Source of the DNA: Egaibacter danicus
GTDB lineage: Bacteria; Pseudomonadota; Gammaproteobacteria; Burkholderiales; Burkholderiaceae_C
Assembly (NCBI GenBank): GCA_016707075.1
Contig: JADJII010000001.1
Coordinates: 372,001-436,000 of the forward strand
Direction of reading: 5' to 3'
Length of the DNA stretch: 64,000 bases
Positions 23,842 to 32,685 of this stretch are shown one piece after another. Every line of letters starts with the position of its first letter. The stretch's first letter is position 1. Under the pieces are notes generated by a model, which ran no database searches, had not been told where the DNA came from, and saw nothing but the letters and a program-made list of their open reading frames with translations. The translations under genes and the position numbers were made by a program.

Positions 23842-25143
23842 CTAGTTTCCCATTTGTTGCGGCAGCCAGGTGACGATGCCGGGGAACACATAGATCAGTG
23901 CAACGGCGGCACACATCAGGAAGAACATCGGCATGGTGACTTTGGCAATCCAGGGCAGTTGTCGCCCCGTCATGCCTTGCAGCACAAACAGGTTGAAACC
24001 CACAGGCGGTGTGATCTGCGCCATCTCCACCACGAGCACCACAAAGATGCCAAACCAGATGGGGTCGATGCCGGCGGCCTGCACGGTGGGCATGAGCACG
24101 CCCATGGTGAGCACCACCATACTGATGCCGTCCAGAAAGCAGCCCAGGATGATGAAGAACACCGACAGTGCAAAGATGAGCTGCGCCTTGCTCAAACCCA
24201 GTGAGGCGATCCACTCGGCCAGATGGCGTGGCAGGCCGATGTAGCCCATGGCCAGCGTCAGGAAGGCGGCGCCCGCCAGGATCAGCGCGATCATGCAATA
24301 CAGGCGGGTGGCGCCCATCAATGCATCGCGAAACGTGGGCCAGTTCATGGAACCCTGCAGGCTGGAGAGCACCAGCGAGCCCACCACGCCCACGGCCGCA
24401 GCCTCGGTAGCGGTTGCAATGCCCGAGTAAATGGAGCCGAGCACCGCTGCGATCAGCAAGACGACCGGGATAAGGCTGCGCGAGCTGGAGAGTTTTTGAA
24501 TGAACGTGGTTTGGCCATCTGCTGCGGGTACCTGGCCGGGGTTGCGTAGCGCCCAGAACATGATGTAGCCCGAGAACAGGCACGCCAGCAAAATGCCTGG
24601 TAGCACGCCTGCGATGAACAGCTTGGAGATCGAAACCTCCGCTGCCACGCCATAAACGATCATGATGATGGAGGGCGGGATCAGCAAGCCTAGCGTGCTG
24701 GCACCGGCCAGCGTGCCAATGACCATGTGCTCCGGATAGCCGCGCCGTGTGAGCTCGGGCAGCGTCATCTTGCCGATGGTGGCGCAGGTGGCCGCGCTGG
24801 AGCCCGACACGGCTGCGAAGATGGTGCAGCCGATCACGTTGGTGTGCAGCAGGCGCCCGGGCAGGCCCTGCACCCAGGGCGCAAGGCCCTTGAACATGTC
24901 CTGGCTTAACCGCGTGCGGAAAAGAATCTCGCCCATCCACACAAACAGGGGCAGGGCGGTGAGCGTCCAGCTGCTGCTGGAACCCCATACGGTTACGGCC
25001 ATGGCGTCGCCCGCCGGACGGGCCGAGAACAGCGTCACGGCCATCCAGGCAACGCCGGTGAGCGTGAGGCCGACCCAGACGCCACTGCCCAGAATCAGCA
25101 GCAGGGCTACCAGCAGGGCGGCGGTTATCGCGAGATCATTCAT
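23842..25143 (-). CDS. TRAP transporter large permease (DctM type)
   Basis: A standard 433-residue DctM. It has the conserved PLFVWMGEILFRT and VNVIGCTIFAAVSGSSAATCATIGK-like region (SGSSAATCATIGKMTLPEL), the second-half EAAAVGVVGSLVL, and the C-terminal ITPPVGFNLFVLQGMTG. It belongs to a complete minus-strand P-Q-M operon (receptor 25676, small permease 25149). The proximity of a 5-oxoprolinase across the divergent promoter suggests import of 5-oxoproline or a related compound, as inference only. Confidence 0.94.
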   Translation of the reverse strand: MNDLAITAALLVALLLILGSGVWVGLTLTGVAWMAVTLFSARPAGDAMAVTVWGSSSSWTLTALPLFVWMGEILFRTRLSQDMFKGLAPWVQGLPGRLLHTNVIGCTIFAAVSGSSAATCATIGKMTLPELTRRGYPEHMVIGTLAGASTLGLLIPPSIIMIVYGVAAEVSISKLFIAGVLPGILLACLFSGYIMFWALRNPGQVPAADGQTTFIQKLSSSRSLIPVVLLIAAVLGSIYSGIATATEAAAVGVVGSLVLSSLQGSMNWPTFRDALMGATRLYCMIALILAGAAFLTLAMGYIGLPRHLAEWIASLGLSKAQLIFALSVFFIILGCFLDGISMVVLTMGVLMPTVQAAGIDPIWFGIFVVLVVEMAQITPPVGFNLFVLQGMTGRQLPWIAKVTMPMFFLMCAAVALIYVFPGIVTWLPQQMGN

Positions 25144-25148
25144 GGTGT

Positions 25149-25658
25149 CTATTCGTTGCGCAAGGGTTCGTCGCTGCCGAGTTCGACACGTTTGCCGGAA
25201 ATTTCACGAAACAGCTCATCAACGAAAGCGATCGCCAGAATGACGGTGCCCAGGGCCATGGCCAGCTGCGGAATCCAAAGCGGTGTGGCGTCGCTGGCCG
25301 TTGACACGTCGTTGAAAGCGCGGGATTGCCAGACCAGCCGGCAGCTGTAGTAAGCGATCAGCGTAGCCAGCGCCGAAGCAAACGCCAGTGCCCACAGTGA
25401 CAGACCTTTTTTGAAGTTGCCTTTGAGTGCCGCCAAAAGCAGGGTCACACGGATGTGTTCACCGCGCTTGAGGGTGTGCGCCAGCGCCAGAAAGCCGCTG
25501 GCGGCCATCAGGTAGCCGGCGTAGGCGTCGGTGCCGGGCAGATGGAAATGCAGCTGCCTCCCCATGATCGACAGCAATACCATCACCAGCAGGCCCACCA
25601 AAAAAAGCGCTGCCAATGCGGCAGCGCTGTTGTAGAGGGCGTCCAGCGCTTTGCGCAT
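25149..25658 (-). CDS. TRAP transporter small permease (DctQ type)
   Basis: This 169-residue four-helix protein has SIMGRQLHFHLPGTDAYAGYLMAASGFLALAHTLK in the middle of the sequence and HIRVTLLLA, matching DctQ subunits. It lies 17 bases after the receptor gene stop and 5 bases before the large permease start, so the three are cotranscribed. Confidence 0.92.
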   Translation of the reverse strand: MRKALDALYNSAAALAALFLVGLLVMVLLSIMGRQLHFHLPGTDAYAGYLMAASGFLALAHTLKRGEHIRVTLLLAALKGNFKKGLSLWALAFASALATLIAYYSCRLVWQSRAFNDVSTASDATPLWIPQLAMALGTVILAIAFVDELFREISGKRVELGSDEPLRNE

Positions 25659-25675
25659 GTGCGGCTTCTGAATGT

Positions 25676-26662
25676 TCAGGGTTTGTTGAAGGCGTCAACC
25701 AGTGCCTTGCCTTCGGGGCCAGCTTTTTCAAGCCATTCCGTGAGCATCACATCGCCTACTTTTTTCATGTCGGCCTTGAGTTGGGCCGATGGGGCCACGA
25801 TGTTCATGCCGTTGGCCTTGAGCTTGTCCAGCGACTCGGTGTTGGTCTTCTTGGAGGCAGCCAGGCCACGCACCTCGGCGTCTGCGGCGGCTTTCATCAG
25901 TGCGGCTTTGGTCGGCGCATCCAGTGCATCCAGGGCTGCCTTGTTGACGATAACCGCGTTTTTGGGCAACCAGGCCTGGGTGTCATACCAGTACTTGATG
26001 TGTTCATAAGTCTTGGTGTCAAAGCCGGTGGAGCCCGACGACATGTACGACTCGATGACACCCGTGGCCATGGCCTGAGAGAGCTCGGCAGCCTGCACGG
26101 TCACGGGCTGTGCGCCCACCAACTCCGCAATGCGGGCTGTGGCCGGGCTGTAGGCGCGCCATTTCACGCCCTTCAGGTCAGCGCCAGAAGTGATGGGCTT
26201 CTTGACGTAAATGCCTTGCGGAGGCCATGGCACGGCGTACAGGAGCGCCATGCCCTGTTCGGCCAGCTTCTTCTCCATGAACGGCTTTTGGGCCTTGTAG
26301 AGCTTCATGGCTTCGTCATAGCTGTCTGCCAGGAAGGGCAGACCGTCCGCACCGAAGAGCTGCCATTCGTTCTGGAAGTTCGCCAGCAGGATTTCACCTG
26401 CCTGCGCCTGCCCGCCCTGCACGGCACGCTTGATTTCGGGGGCCTTGAACAGCGATCCATTGGCATGCACGGTGATCTTGAGCTTGCCGCCCGTAGCTTT
26501 GTCCACGTCATTGGCAAAGTCAGTCAGGTTCACGGTATGGAAGTTGGTGGCGGCGTAGCCAGCGGGCAAATCCCACTTGGTTTGGGCCAACAGGGATGTG
26601 CTGGCCAGGGTCAAGGCGACGGCGGCCGTAGTGGCAGACAGGGAAAACAGGCGACGTTTCAT
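25676..26662 (-). CDS. TRAP transporter substrate-binding protein (DctP family)
   Basis: The 328-residue precursor has a Sec signal peptide (MKRRLFSLSATTAAVALTLA, cleaved after LLAQ). It contains the family's conserved arginine region for a carboxylate ligand (LKGVKWRAYSPATARIAELVGAQPV) and AAELSQAMATGVIESYMSSG. It heads a P-Q-M operon. The ligand cannot be read from sequence; the divergently transcribed 5-oxoprolinase gene suggests a pyroglutamate-like or hydantoin-like compound. Confidence 0.92.
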   Translation of the reverse strand: MKRRLFSLSATTAAVALTLASTSLLAQTKWDLPAGYAATNFHTVNLTDFANDVDKATGGKLKITVHANGSLFKAPEIKRAVQGGQAQAGEILLANFQNEWQLFGADGLPFLADSYDEAMKLYKAQKPFMEKKLAEQGMALLYAVPWPPQGIYVKKPITSGADLKGVKWRAYSPATARIAELVGAQPVTVQAAELSQAMATGVIESYMSSGSTGFDTKTYEHIKYWYDTQAWLPKNAVIVNKAALDALDAPTKAALMKAAADAEVRGLAASKKTNTESLDKLKANGMNIVAPSAQLKADMKKVGDVMLTEWLEKAGPEGKALVDAFNKP

Positions 26663-26712
26663 AAAAACTCCGGTTGGGTTAAGTGGCGAAGCAGGTAGCT
26701 AAATGTAAGACG

Positions 26713-26762
26713 CAATTGCAATTGGGTGATTGGTGTTTTCCCTAAATGTCAACAAATTGTTG
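26713..26762. promoter_or_regulatory. palindromes in the TRAP/MarR divergent promoter region
   Basis: CAATTGCAATTG (26713-26724) and CAACAAATTGTTG (26750-26762) are perfect palindromes between the divergent starts at 26662 and 26828. They are typical of sites bound by a dimeric MarR-type regulator. Confidence 0.5.
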
Positions 26763-26827
26763 ATAAATTGTTATTCAACTACCTACAATTCAACCGTGCA
26801 ACAAAGATGCCAAACCGGAGACCACTG

Positions 26828-27400
26828 ATGGCCAAAAAACCTGTCCTGCCTGTTCCCGCCGCCAAGGCGGTTACCTCTCCCAAGGCTGGCGTGGCAGCGT
26901 CACCGCCCATTGTGTCGTCGGCGCATCTGGTGTCGCCCCGCAGTGCGGAAATGAGCGAGTTCGAGTTTGGCCTGATCGTGGCGGGTAACGCCTTTCACCG
27001 GTGGATCGTGCACTGCATGAGTGCAGCCGGCCTGAAGGACCTGATGCCGCTGGATGTGCTGGTGCTGCACCACGTCACGCACCGGGCGCGCGACAAGCGC
27101 CTGGCCGACATCTGCTTCATCATGAACGTGGAAGACACGCACCTGATCAACTACTCGCTCAAGAAGCTGCAGAACCTGGGCGTGGTGGTGTCGAGCAAAA
27201 GCGGCAAGGACGTGACCTATTCTTCCACCGACGGGGGGCGCGAGTATGTGGAGCGTTATCGCGCCATCCGCGAATCGTGTTTGATCAATGCATTGAATGC
27301 GGACGACGGACTGAACCGCGATATTGGTGAGCTGGCGCGCCTGCTACGGCTTCTCTCCGGCATTTACGACCAGGCTGCACGCTCGGCTGCATCACTATGA
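26828..27400 (+). CDS. MarR-like winged-helix transcriptional regulator
   Basis: The 190-residue protein has a disordered Ala/Pro-rich N-terminal 35 residues, then a winged helix. LDVLVLHHVTHRARDKRLADICFIMNVEDTHLINYSLKKL contains the recognition region, and LGVVVSSKSGKDVTYSSTDGG forms the wing. GGAG 8 bases before the ATG at 26828 favours it over an ATG at 26807. It overlaps the 5-oxoprolinase start by 4 bases and is divergent from the TRAP operon, so it probably controls uptake and breakdown of one substrate. Confidence 0.82.
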   Translation: MAKKPVLPVPAAKAVTSPKAGVAASPPIVSSAHLVSPRSAEMSEFEFGLIVAGNAFHRWIVHCMSAAGLKDLMPLDVLVLHHVTHRARDKRLADICFIMNVEDTHLINYSLKKLQNLGVVVSSKSGKDVTYSSTDGGREYVERYRAIRESCLINALNADDGLNRDIGELARLLRLLSGIYDQAARSAASL

Positions 27401-30400
27401 CAACAAAAAATTCCCGCTGGCAATTCTGGATCGACCGTGGCGGCACATTCACCGATGTGGTGGGCAAGCGTCCCAATGCCGACGGCACGTTCACGCTGGT
27501 CACGCACAAGCTGCTCAGCGAGAACCCCGAGCAGTACAAAGATGCGGCCGTGGCGGGCATTCGCCACCTGCTGGGCTTGAAGGCTATGGAACCCGTCACA
27601 CCTGATCTGGTGGAGTGCGTGAAGATGGGTACCACCGTCGCCACCAACGCGCTACTGGAGCGCAAGGGCGAGCCCACGCTGCTGGTCACCACACGGGGCT
27701 TTCGTGATGCGTTACGCATTGCCTACCAAAACCGGCCCCGCCTGTTTGACCGCAACATCGTGTTGCCCGAGCTGTTGTACAGCGCTGTGGTGGAGGCACA
27801 GGAGCGCATGGGTGCTCATGGCGACGTGGTTCAGCGGCTGGATGAGGTGCTACTAAAAAAAGAGCTAACTACTCAATATCTACGTGGGCTAAGGAGCGTT
27901 TCTATTGTATTTATGCATGGTTACCGCTATACCGACCATGAAAAGACCGCAAAGCGCATTGCGGCCGAAGTGGGGTTTACGCAGATCAGTACCTCGCATC
28001 AAACCAGCCCGATGATGAAGTTTGTGAGCCGGGGCGACACGACAGTGGTGGATGCCTACCTCTCGCCCATCCTGCGCCGTTACGTGGAGCAGGTGGCGGG
28101 CGAGATGCCGGGCGTGAAGCTGTTCTTCATGCAGTCGTCTGGCGGCCTCGCCGATGCCCATGCGTTTCAGGGCAAGGATGCGATTTTGAGCGGCCCGGCG
28201 GGCGGCATTGTGGGCATGGCCCGTACGGCAGCCATCGCGGGCCACGAAAAAGTCATTGGTTTTGACATGGGGGGCACGTCCACCGATGTGTCGCACTATG
28301 CGGGTGAGTTCGAGCGCGAGTTTGAAACCCAGGTGGCGGGCGTGCGCATGCGTGCACCGATGATGAGCATCCACACCGTGGCCGCAGGTGGTGGTTCGAT
28401 CCTGGCGTTTGATGGCGCACGCTTTCGTGTCGGCCCGCAAAGCGCCGGTGCCAACCCCGGCCCGGCCAGTTACCGCCGGGGCGGCCCGCTGGCCGTGACC
28501 GATGCCAACGTGATGGTGGGCAAGGTGCAGCCCCGCTACTTCCCCAAGGTATTTGGTCCGGGGGGCGATGCGTCGCTGGACGATGGGGTCGTGCGGCAGA
28601 AATTCGGCGCGCTGGCGGTGCAGATCGGACGCCCGGCGGAAGAGGTCGCTGAAGGATTCATCAACATTGCCGTGCAGCAGATGGCGAACGCCATCAAGAA
28701 GATCTCTGTGGCGCGTGGTTATGACGTCACCCGCTACACGCTGCAATGCTTTGGTGGTGCGGGCGGACAGCACGCTTGCCTGGTAGCGGACGCGCTGGGC
28801 ATGACCCATGTCTTTGTGCACCCGCTGGCCGGTGTTCTGTCGGCATATGGCATGGGGCTGGCTGACCAATCCGTGATTCGCGAGCAGTCGGTTGAACTGA
28901 AGCTCAATACCGCAGCGCTGCCGGATATAGCCACCAAACTGGACGCATTGGCCGCTTCGGCGCAAGGTGAGCTTATGCGGCAGCAGGTCAGCAGCGGCAG
29001 CATATCCACGCATCGCCGTGTACATGTGCGTTATGAGGGCAGTGACTCGGCGCTGGTCATTCCGTTTGGCGACGAGTCCGTGATTCGGGTTGGGTTTGAG
29101 GCCGCTTATCGCCAAAGATTTGCGTTCCTGATGCACGGTAAGGCACTGATTGTGGAGGCGGTTTCAGTGGAAGCGGTCATTGCGGGCGATGCACCCGCCG
29201 AGCCCCGCCATCCCACTCACGAACTCCGCGAAGTGCCGCGCCGCGAAACAGTGAACATGTATTCTGGAGGGCAGTGGCACGAGGCCGCACTGGTGGTGCG
29301 TGAGGACTTGCGCCCGGGTGACATCATCCCTGGCCCGGCCATCATTGCCGAGAAAAATGCGACCACGGTGGTAGAGCCCGGCTGGGAAGCTTCCTTGACG
29401 GCTTTTGACCACCTGGCCCTCGTCAGACGTGCGCAGCGCGCTATCAAATTTGCATCGGGAACCACGGCAGACCCGATACTGCTGGAGGTGTTCAATAACC
29501 TCTTCATGAACATTGCCGAGCAGATGGGGCTGCAGCTGCAGAACACGGCGCACTCGGTGAATATCAAGGAGCGGCTGGACTTCTCCTGTGCGCTGTTCGA
29601 CGCCCGGGGCAACCTGATCGCCAACGCCCCGCACATGCCGGTGCACCTGGGCTCCATGGGTGAGAGCATCAAGACAGTGATACGGGAAAACGCGGGCACC
29701 ATGAAGCCGGGCGACGTTTATGTTCTGAACGACCCGTACCATGGTGGAACACATTTGCCCGACATCACGGTGATTACGCCCGTGTACCTGAACACAGACG
29801 GGACGGGTGAGCCGACCTTTTACGTGGGCAGCCGTGGGCACCATGCCGACGTGGGTGGCACTACGCCAGGCTCCATGCCACCGTTCTCCACACGCATTGA
29901 AGAGGAGGGCGTGCAGATCAACAATGTGAAGCTGGTGTCCCAAGGCGTATTGCAGGAGGCGCAGATGCTGGCACTGCTGGGCAGTGGGCAATACCCTTCA
30001 CGTAACCCGCAGCAAAACATGGCCGACTTGAAAGCGCAGATTGCCGCCAACGAAAAAGGCTTGCAGGAGCTGCGCAAGATGGTGGACCAGTTTGGCCTGG
30101 ATGTGGTGCAGGCTTATATGGGCCATGTGCAGGACAACGCTGAGGAGTCGGTACGCCGGGTGATCACACGCCTGAAAGACGGCGGTTTCACCCTGTCGCT
30201 GGATAACGGCGCACAGATTCAGGTGGCCATTCGCGTGGACGCGAAGAACCGCAGTGCCGAGGTTGATTTCACCGGTACTTCTGTCCAGCAAACCAACAAC
30301 TTCAATGCGCCCACCGCAGTGTGCATGGCGGCGGTGTTGTATGTGTTTCGCACGCTGGTCAACGATGACATCCCGCTGAATGCGGGCTGTCTCAAGCCCA

Positions 30401-31032
30401 TCAAGGTCATCATTCCGGCGGGTTCGATGCTGAACCCGAACCCGCCAGCTTCCGTGGTGGCGGGCAATGTGGAAACATCGAGTTGCATCACCAATGCGCT
30501 ATACGGCGCGCTGGGTGTGATGGCTGCAAGCCAGTGCACCATGAACAACTTCACCTTTGGCAATGCACGCTACCAGTATTACGAAACCATCTCGGGGGGC
30601 TCGGGTGCTGGCGCGCTGATCGACAATACTGGAAAAGTCATTGGCGGGTTTAACGGAACGAGCGTGGTGCAAACTCACATGACCAATTCGCGCCTGACGG
30701 ATCCCGAGGTGTTTGAATTCCGCTTTCCGGTGCGGCTGGAAAGCTATGAAATCCGGGAAGGCTCAGGCGGCGCTGGCCATTGGCGGGGTGGCAATGGCGG
30801 TGTGCGGCGAGTGAGGTTTCTGGAGACGATGACCGCCAGCATCCTGTCCAACGGACGCAAAGAGGGGGCATTTGGCGCGGCAGGCGGGCTGCCGGGCCAG
30901 GTCGGCATCAACCGCGTAGTCCGCGCCACTGGCCAAGTGGAAGAATTGGGCCATATTGGCCAGGCGGACATGTTGCCCGGCGATGTGTTTGAAATTCATA
31001 CACCTGGCGGTGGAGGCTTTGGATCACCATGA
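27397..31032 (+). CDS. 5-oxoprolinase / hydantoinase A-B fusion
   Basis: The 1211-residue protein joins a HyuA-like ATP-binding half (FWIDRGGTFTDVVGKR; FDMGGTSTDVSHY; GGAGGQHACLVAD) to a HyuB-like half from about residue 688 (DPILLEVFNNLFMN; GDVYVLNDPYHGGTHLPD). This order and the N-terminal KLLSENPEQYKDAAVAGIR are typical of ATP-dependent 5-oxoprolinase, which opens 5-oxoproline to glutamate; N-methylhydantoinase is the alternative. It is coupled by 4-base overlaps to the MarR-like gene before and the DinB-like gene after. Codons about 151-171 look like a decayed in-frame copy (E) of the dispersed repeat. Confidence 0.9.
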   Translation: MTTKNSRWQFWIDRGGTFTDVVGKRPNADGTFTLVTHKLLSENPEQYKDAAVAGIRHLLGLKAMEPVTPDLVECVKMGTTVATNALLERKGEPTLLVTTRGFRDALRIAYQNRPRLFDRNIVLPELLYSAVVEAQERMGAHGDVVQRLDEVLLKKELTTQYLRGLRSVSIVFMHGYRYTDHEKTAKRIAAEVGFTQISTSHQTSPMMKFVSRGDTTVVDAYLSPILRRYVEQVAGEMPGVKLFFMQSSGGLADAHAFQGKDAILSGPAGGIVGMARTAAIAGHEKVIGFDMGGTSTDVSHYAGEFEREFETQVAGVRMRAPMMSIHTVAAGGGSILAFDGARFRVGPQSAGANPGPASYRRGGPLAVTDANVMVGKVQPRYFPKVFGPGGDASLDDGVVRQKFGALAVQIGRPAEEVAEGFINIAVQQMANAIKKISVARGYDVTRYTLQCFGGAGGQHACLVADALGMTHVFVHPLAGVLSAYGMGLADQSVIREQSVELKLNTAALPDIATKLDALAASAQGELMRQQVSSGSISTHRRVHVRYEGSDSALVIPFGDESVIRVGFEAAYRQRFAFLMHGKALIVEAVSVEAVIAGDAPAEPRHPTHELREVPRRETVNMYSGGQWHEAALVVREDLRPGDIIPGPAIIAEKNATTVVEPGWEASLTAFDHLALVRRAQRAIKFASGTTADPILLEVFNNLFMNIAEQMGLQLQNTAHSVNIKERLDFSCALFDARGNLIANAPHMPVHLGSMGESIKTVIRENAGTMKPGDVYVLNDPYHGGTHLPDITVITPVYLNTDGTGEPTFYVGSRGHHADVGGTTPGSMPPFSTRIEEEGVQINNVKLVSQGVLQEAQMLALLGSGQYPSRNPQQNMADLKAQIAANEKGLQELRKMVDQFGLDVVQAYMGHVQDNAEESVRRVITRLKDGGFTLSLDNGAQIQVAIRVDAKNRSAEVDFTGTSVQQTNNFNAPTAVCMAAVLYVFRTLVNDDIPLNAGCLKPIKVIIPAGSMLNPNPPASVVAGNVETSSCITNALYGALGVMAASQCTMNNFTFGNARYQYYETISGGSGAGALIDNTGKVIGGFNGTSVVQTHMTNSRLTDPEVFEFRFPVRLESYEIREGSGGAGHWRGGNGGVRRVRFLETMTASILSNGRKEGAFGAAGGLPGQVGINRVVRATGQVEELGHIGQADMLPGDVFEIHTPGGGGFGSP
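27849..27908 (+). repeat. degenerate dispersed repeat, copy E, inside the 5-oxoprolinase gene
   Basis: GCTA and AGC occur at the standard 10-base spacing, followed by ACTCAATAT and GGGCTAAGG. The central GCATA box is altered. It is in frame and encodes LLKKELTTQYLRGLRSVSIV. Confidence 0.55.
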
Positions 31033-31550
31033 TTGAAAACTACCGTTTTCTGGCACGTTATAACCACTGGTTCAACGAGCGGCTTTTTGAGGCTACCAGG
31101 CAACTGAATGATGAGGAACGAAAGCGCGACCGTGGCGCTTTTTTTGGCTCGATTCACCAGACACTGAATCATCTGGTGTGGGGCGATACCGTATGGCTGG
31201 GGCGCTTTGCCCGACAGGGCGTTGATTTTCCGTCGCTGAAACCTGAACTCTTGACGTTGCCGGCGAATGCCCGGCATGACTCTGAATTGTTCAATGATTT
31301 TGAGGCCATGCGGGTGCACCGGGACCAACTGGATGCGGCCATCGATGCCTGGGTGGCCGACATGCCCCCCGATTTCCCCGAGCGCATCATGCGCTACGGC
31401 AACACAAAGGGCGTGCAGCGGGAGCATCCCATGTGGCAGGCCATGTCGCATTTCTTCAACCATCAAACGCATCACCGCGGCCAGGTCACCACGTTGCTGA
31501 TGCAAGCCGGCATTGACCCCGGCGTGACGGATTTGATTGCGTTGGTATAG
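31029..31550 (+). CDS. DinB family protein
   Basis: DinB proteins are four-helix bundles with a three-histidine metal site; many act as thiol-dependent transferases. The 173-residue protein has HQTLNHLVWGD in the second helix and HQTHHRGQVTTLL near the C-terminus, supplying the expected histidines. It overlaps the 5-oxoprolinase stop by 4 bases (ATGA), so it belongs to that operon. Its substrate is not evident; it could act on a thiol adduct handled by the same pathway. Confidence 0.87.
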   Translation: MIENYRFLARYNHWFNERLFEATRQLNDEERKRDRGAFFGSIHQTLNHLVWGDTVWLGRFARQGVDFPSLKPELLTLPANARHDSELFNDFEAMRVHRDQLDAAIDAWVADMPPDFPERIMRYGNTKGVQREHPMWQAMSHFFNHQTHHRGQVTTLLMQAGIDPGVTDLIALV

Positions 31551-31720
31551 GAAATTAAAAACTGCTGGCAAATTTGATCGATAACGGGAATTTGTCACAC
31601 AACGGCAACTGCAAATTCACCAGACTGACTTGAGCATTGTTTACTATCCTTCATGCATTGCTGTAGCGGCAGTTGTCGGCTACAGCACTGAATCGGCAGG
31701 CTCAAAATTCAGGGAAATAT

Positions 31721-31876
31721 ATGTTGTTATTTGTTAATCTTGTTGTTGTCGTCATGGTTGTTTTCTTTGCGCTTGCCATTTCATCCAGCGGTAAAGCGGC
31801 TGAGACCAAGGTTGCGGTGGATGAGCCCCCTGAAACAAAGAAAAATATCGCTGAAACGATGGTGACGGAACGCTAG
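31721..31876 (+). CDS. small single-pass membrane protein, unknown function
   Basis: A 51-residue peptide from the ATG at 31721 (AGGGA 5 bases ahead). It has one hydrophobic helix (LLFVNLVVVVMVVFFALAI) followed by a hydrophilic Lys/Glu-rich tail ending AETMVTER. A TTG start at 31673 is possible but less likely. I do not recognise a family. It stands alone between the DinB gene and a bidirectional terminator; the 170 bases before it show no other gene. Confidence 0.55.
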   Translation: MLLFVNLVVVVMVVFFALAISSSGKAAETKVAVDEPPETKKNIAETMVTER

Positions 31877-31914
31877 TCATTATTTAGCGTAACCCTGCTG
31901 GTTTGTCAGACGGC

Positions 31915-31944
31915 AACAAAAAGCCCGCTTCAGCGGGCTTTTTG
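31915..31944. terminator. bidirectional intrinsic terminator
   Basis: AAAAAGCCCGC and GCGGGCTTTTT form a perfect stem around TTCA. It lies between the small membrane protein gene and the convergent helix-hairpin-helix gene. Confidence 0.88.
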
Positions 31945-31961
31945 TACAGCTGGAAGTCAGA

Positions 31962-32534
31962 TTACTTCTTGGCTGCGCTGGCGGCTGGCTTGGCAGCGTC
32001 GGCTTTGGCAGCAGGTTTCTCTGCTTTCTTGGCTTTGGCTTCTTCCTTGGCCTTCATGTCAGCTTCTTTTTTAGCTTTCTTTTCCTCAGCAGCTTTTGCC
32101 TTGGCAGCAGCCTTGGCCTTCTTCTCTTCTTCAGCCTTCATCTTGGCTTCAGCTTTTGGATCGGCTTTGGCTGCAGCAGGAGCGGCGGCGGGTGCTGCGG
32201 TGGCTGCAGGCGCTGCAGCAGCGGCCGGCTTGGCCATTTCAACTTTGGCGGCTGGAGCGGCAGGAGCACCTTTGTAGCTGGCACCGCCCACAGTCACGCC
32301 TTCAGCGGAAAATTTGGCTGCATTGGCTTCACCGATGCCTTTGACGCGCTCGATGAAATCGTTCCAGTCCTTGAAGTTGCCTTTTTTGCGCTCGTCAAGA
32401 ATTTTGGCGGAAATACCGGGGCCGATGCCCTTGATGCCATCGAGTTCGGCGGCGGTGGCTTTGTTGACGTCTACAGCTGCGAAAGCGGCCGCAGCGTACA
32501 ACATGGCCACAATGGCCAGAATTTTCTTCAACAT
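31962..32534 (-). CDS. exported helix-hairpin-helix (ComEA-like) protein with Lys/Ala-rich tail
   Basis: The 190-residue precursor has a Sec signal (MLKKILAIVAMLYAAAAFAA). It then has a ComEA-type helix-hairpin-helix domain (VDVNKATAAELDGIKGIGPGISAKILDERKKG and FIERVKGIGEANAAKF) predicted to bind DNA without sequence specificity. From about residue 85 the rest is a low-complexity Ala/Lys/Glu/Pro tail resembling histone H1-like proteins. The ATG at 32534 with GGAG upstream is chosen. ComEA-like function in DNA uptake is plausible; the basic tail is longer than in ordinary ComEA. Confidence 0.85.
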   Translation of the reverse strand: MLKKILAIVAMLYAAAAFAAVDVNKATAAELDGIKGIGPGISAKILDERKKGNFKDWNDFIERVKGIGEANAAKFSAEGVTVGGASYKGAPAAPAAKVEMAKPAAAAAPAATAAPAAAPAAAKADPKAEAKMKAEEEKKAKAAAKAKAAEEKKAKKEADMKAKEEAKAKKAEKPAAKADAAKPAASAAKK

Positions 32535-32685
32535 GGGGAAACTCCAAAAGGTTAAAAATCGACAGACACCCAAAACCCTCTCCGGTCATAGGTCAGCTTC
32601 TCAACGGACGGCTTGGGGCGGCCGTTGACGCGGGATACAAGAATAGCTAAGGGGAAACCCTTGATATGCAGCTTGAGCGCAGGGC

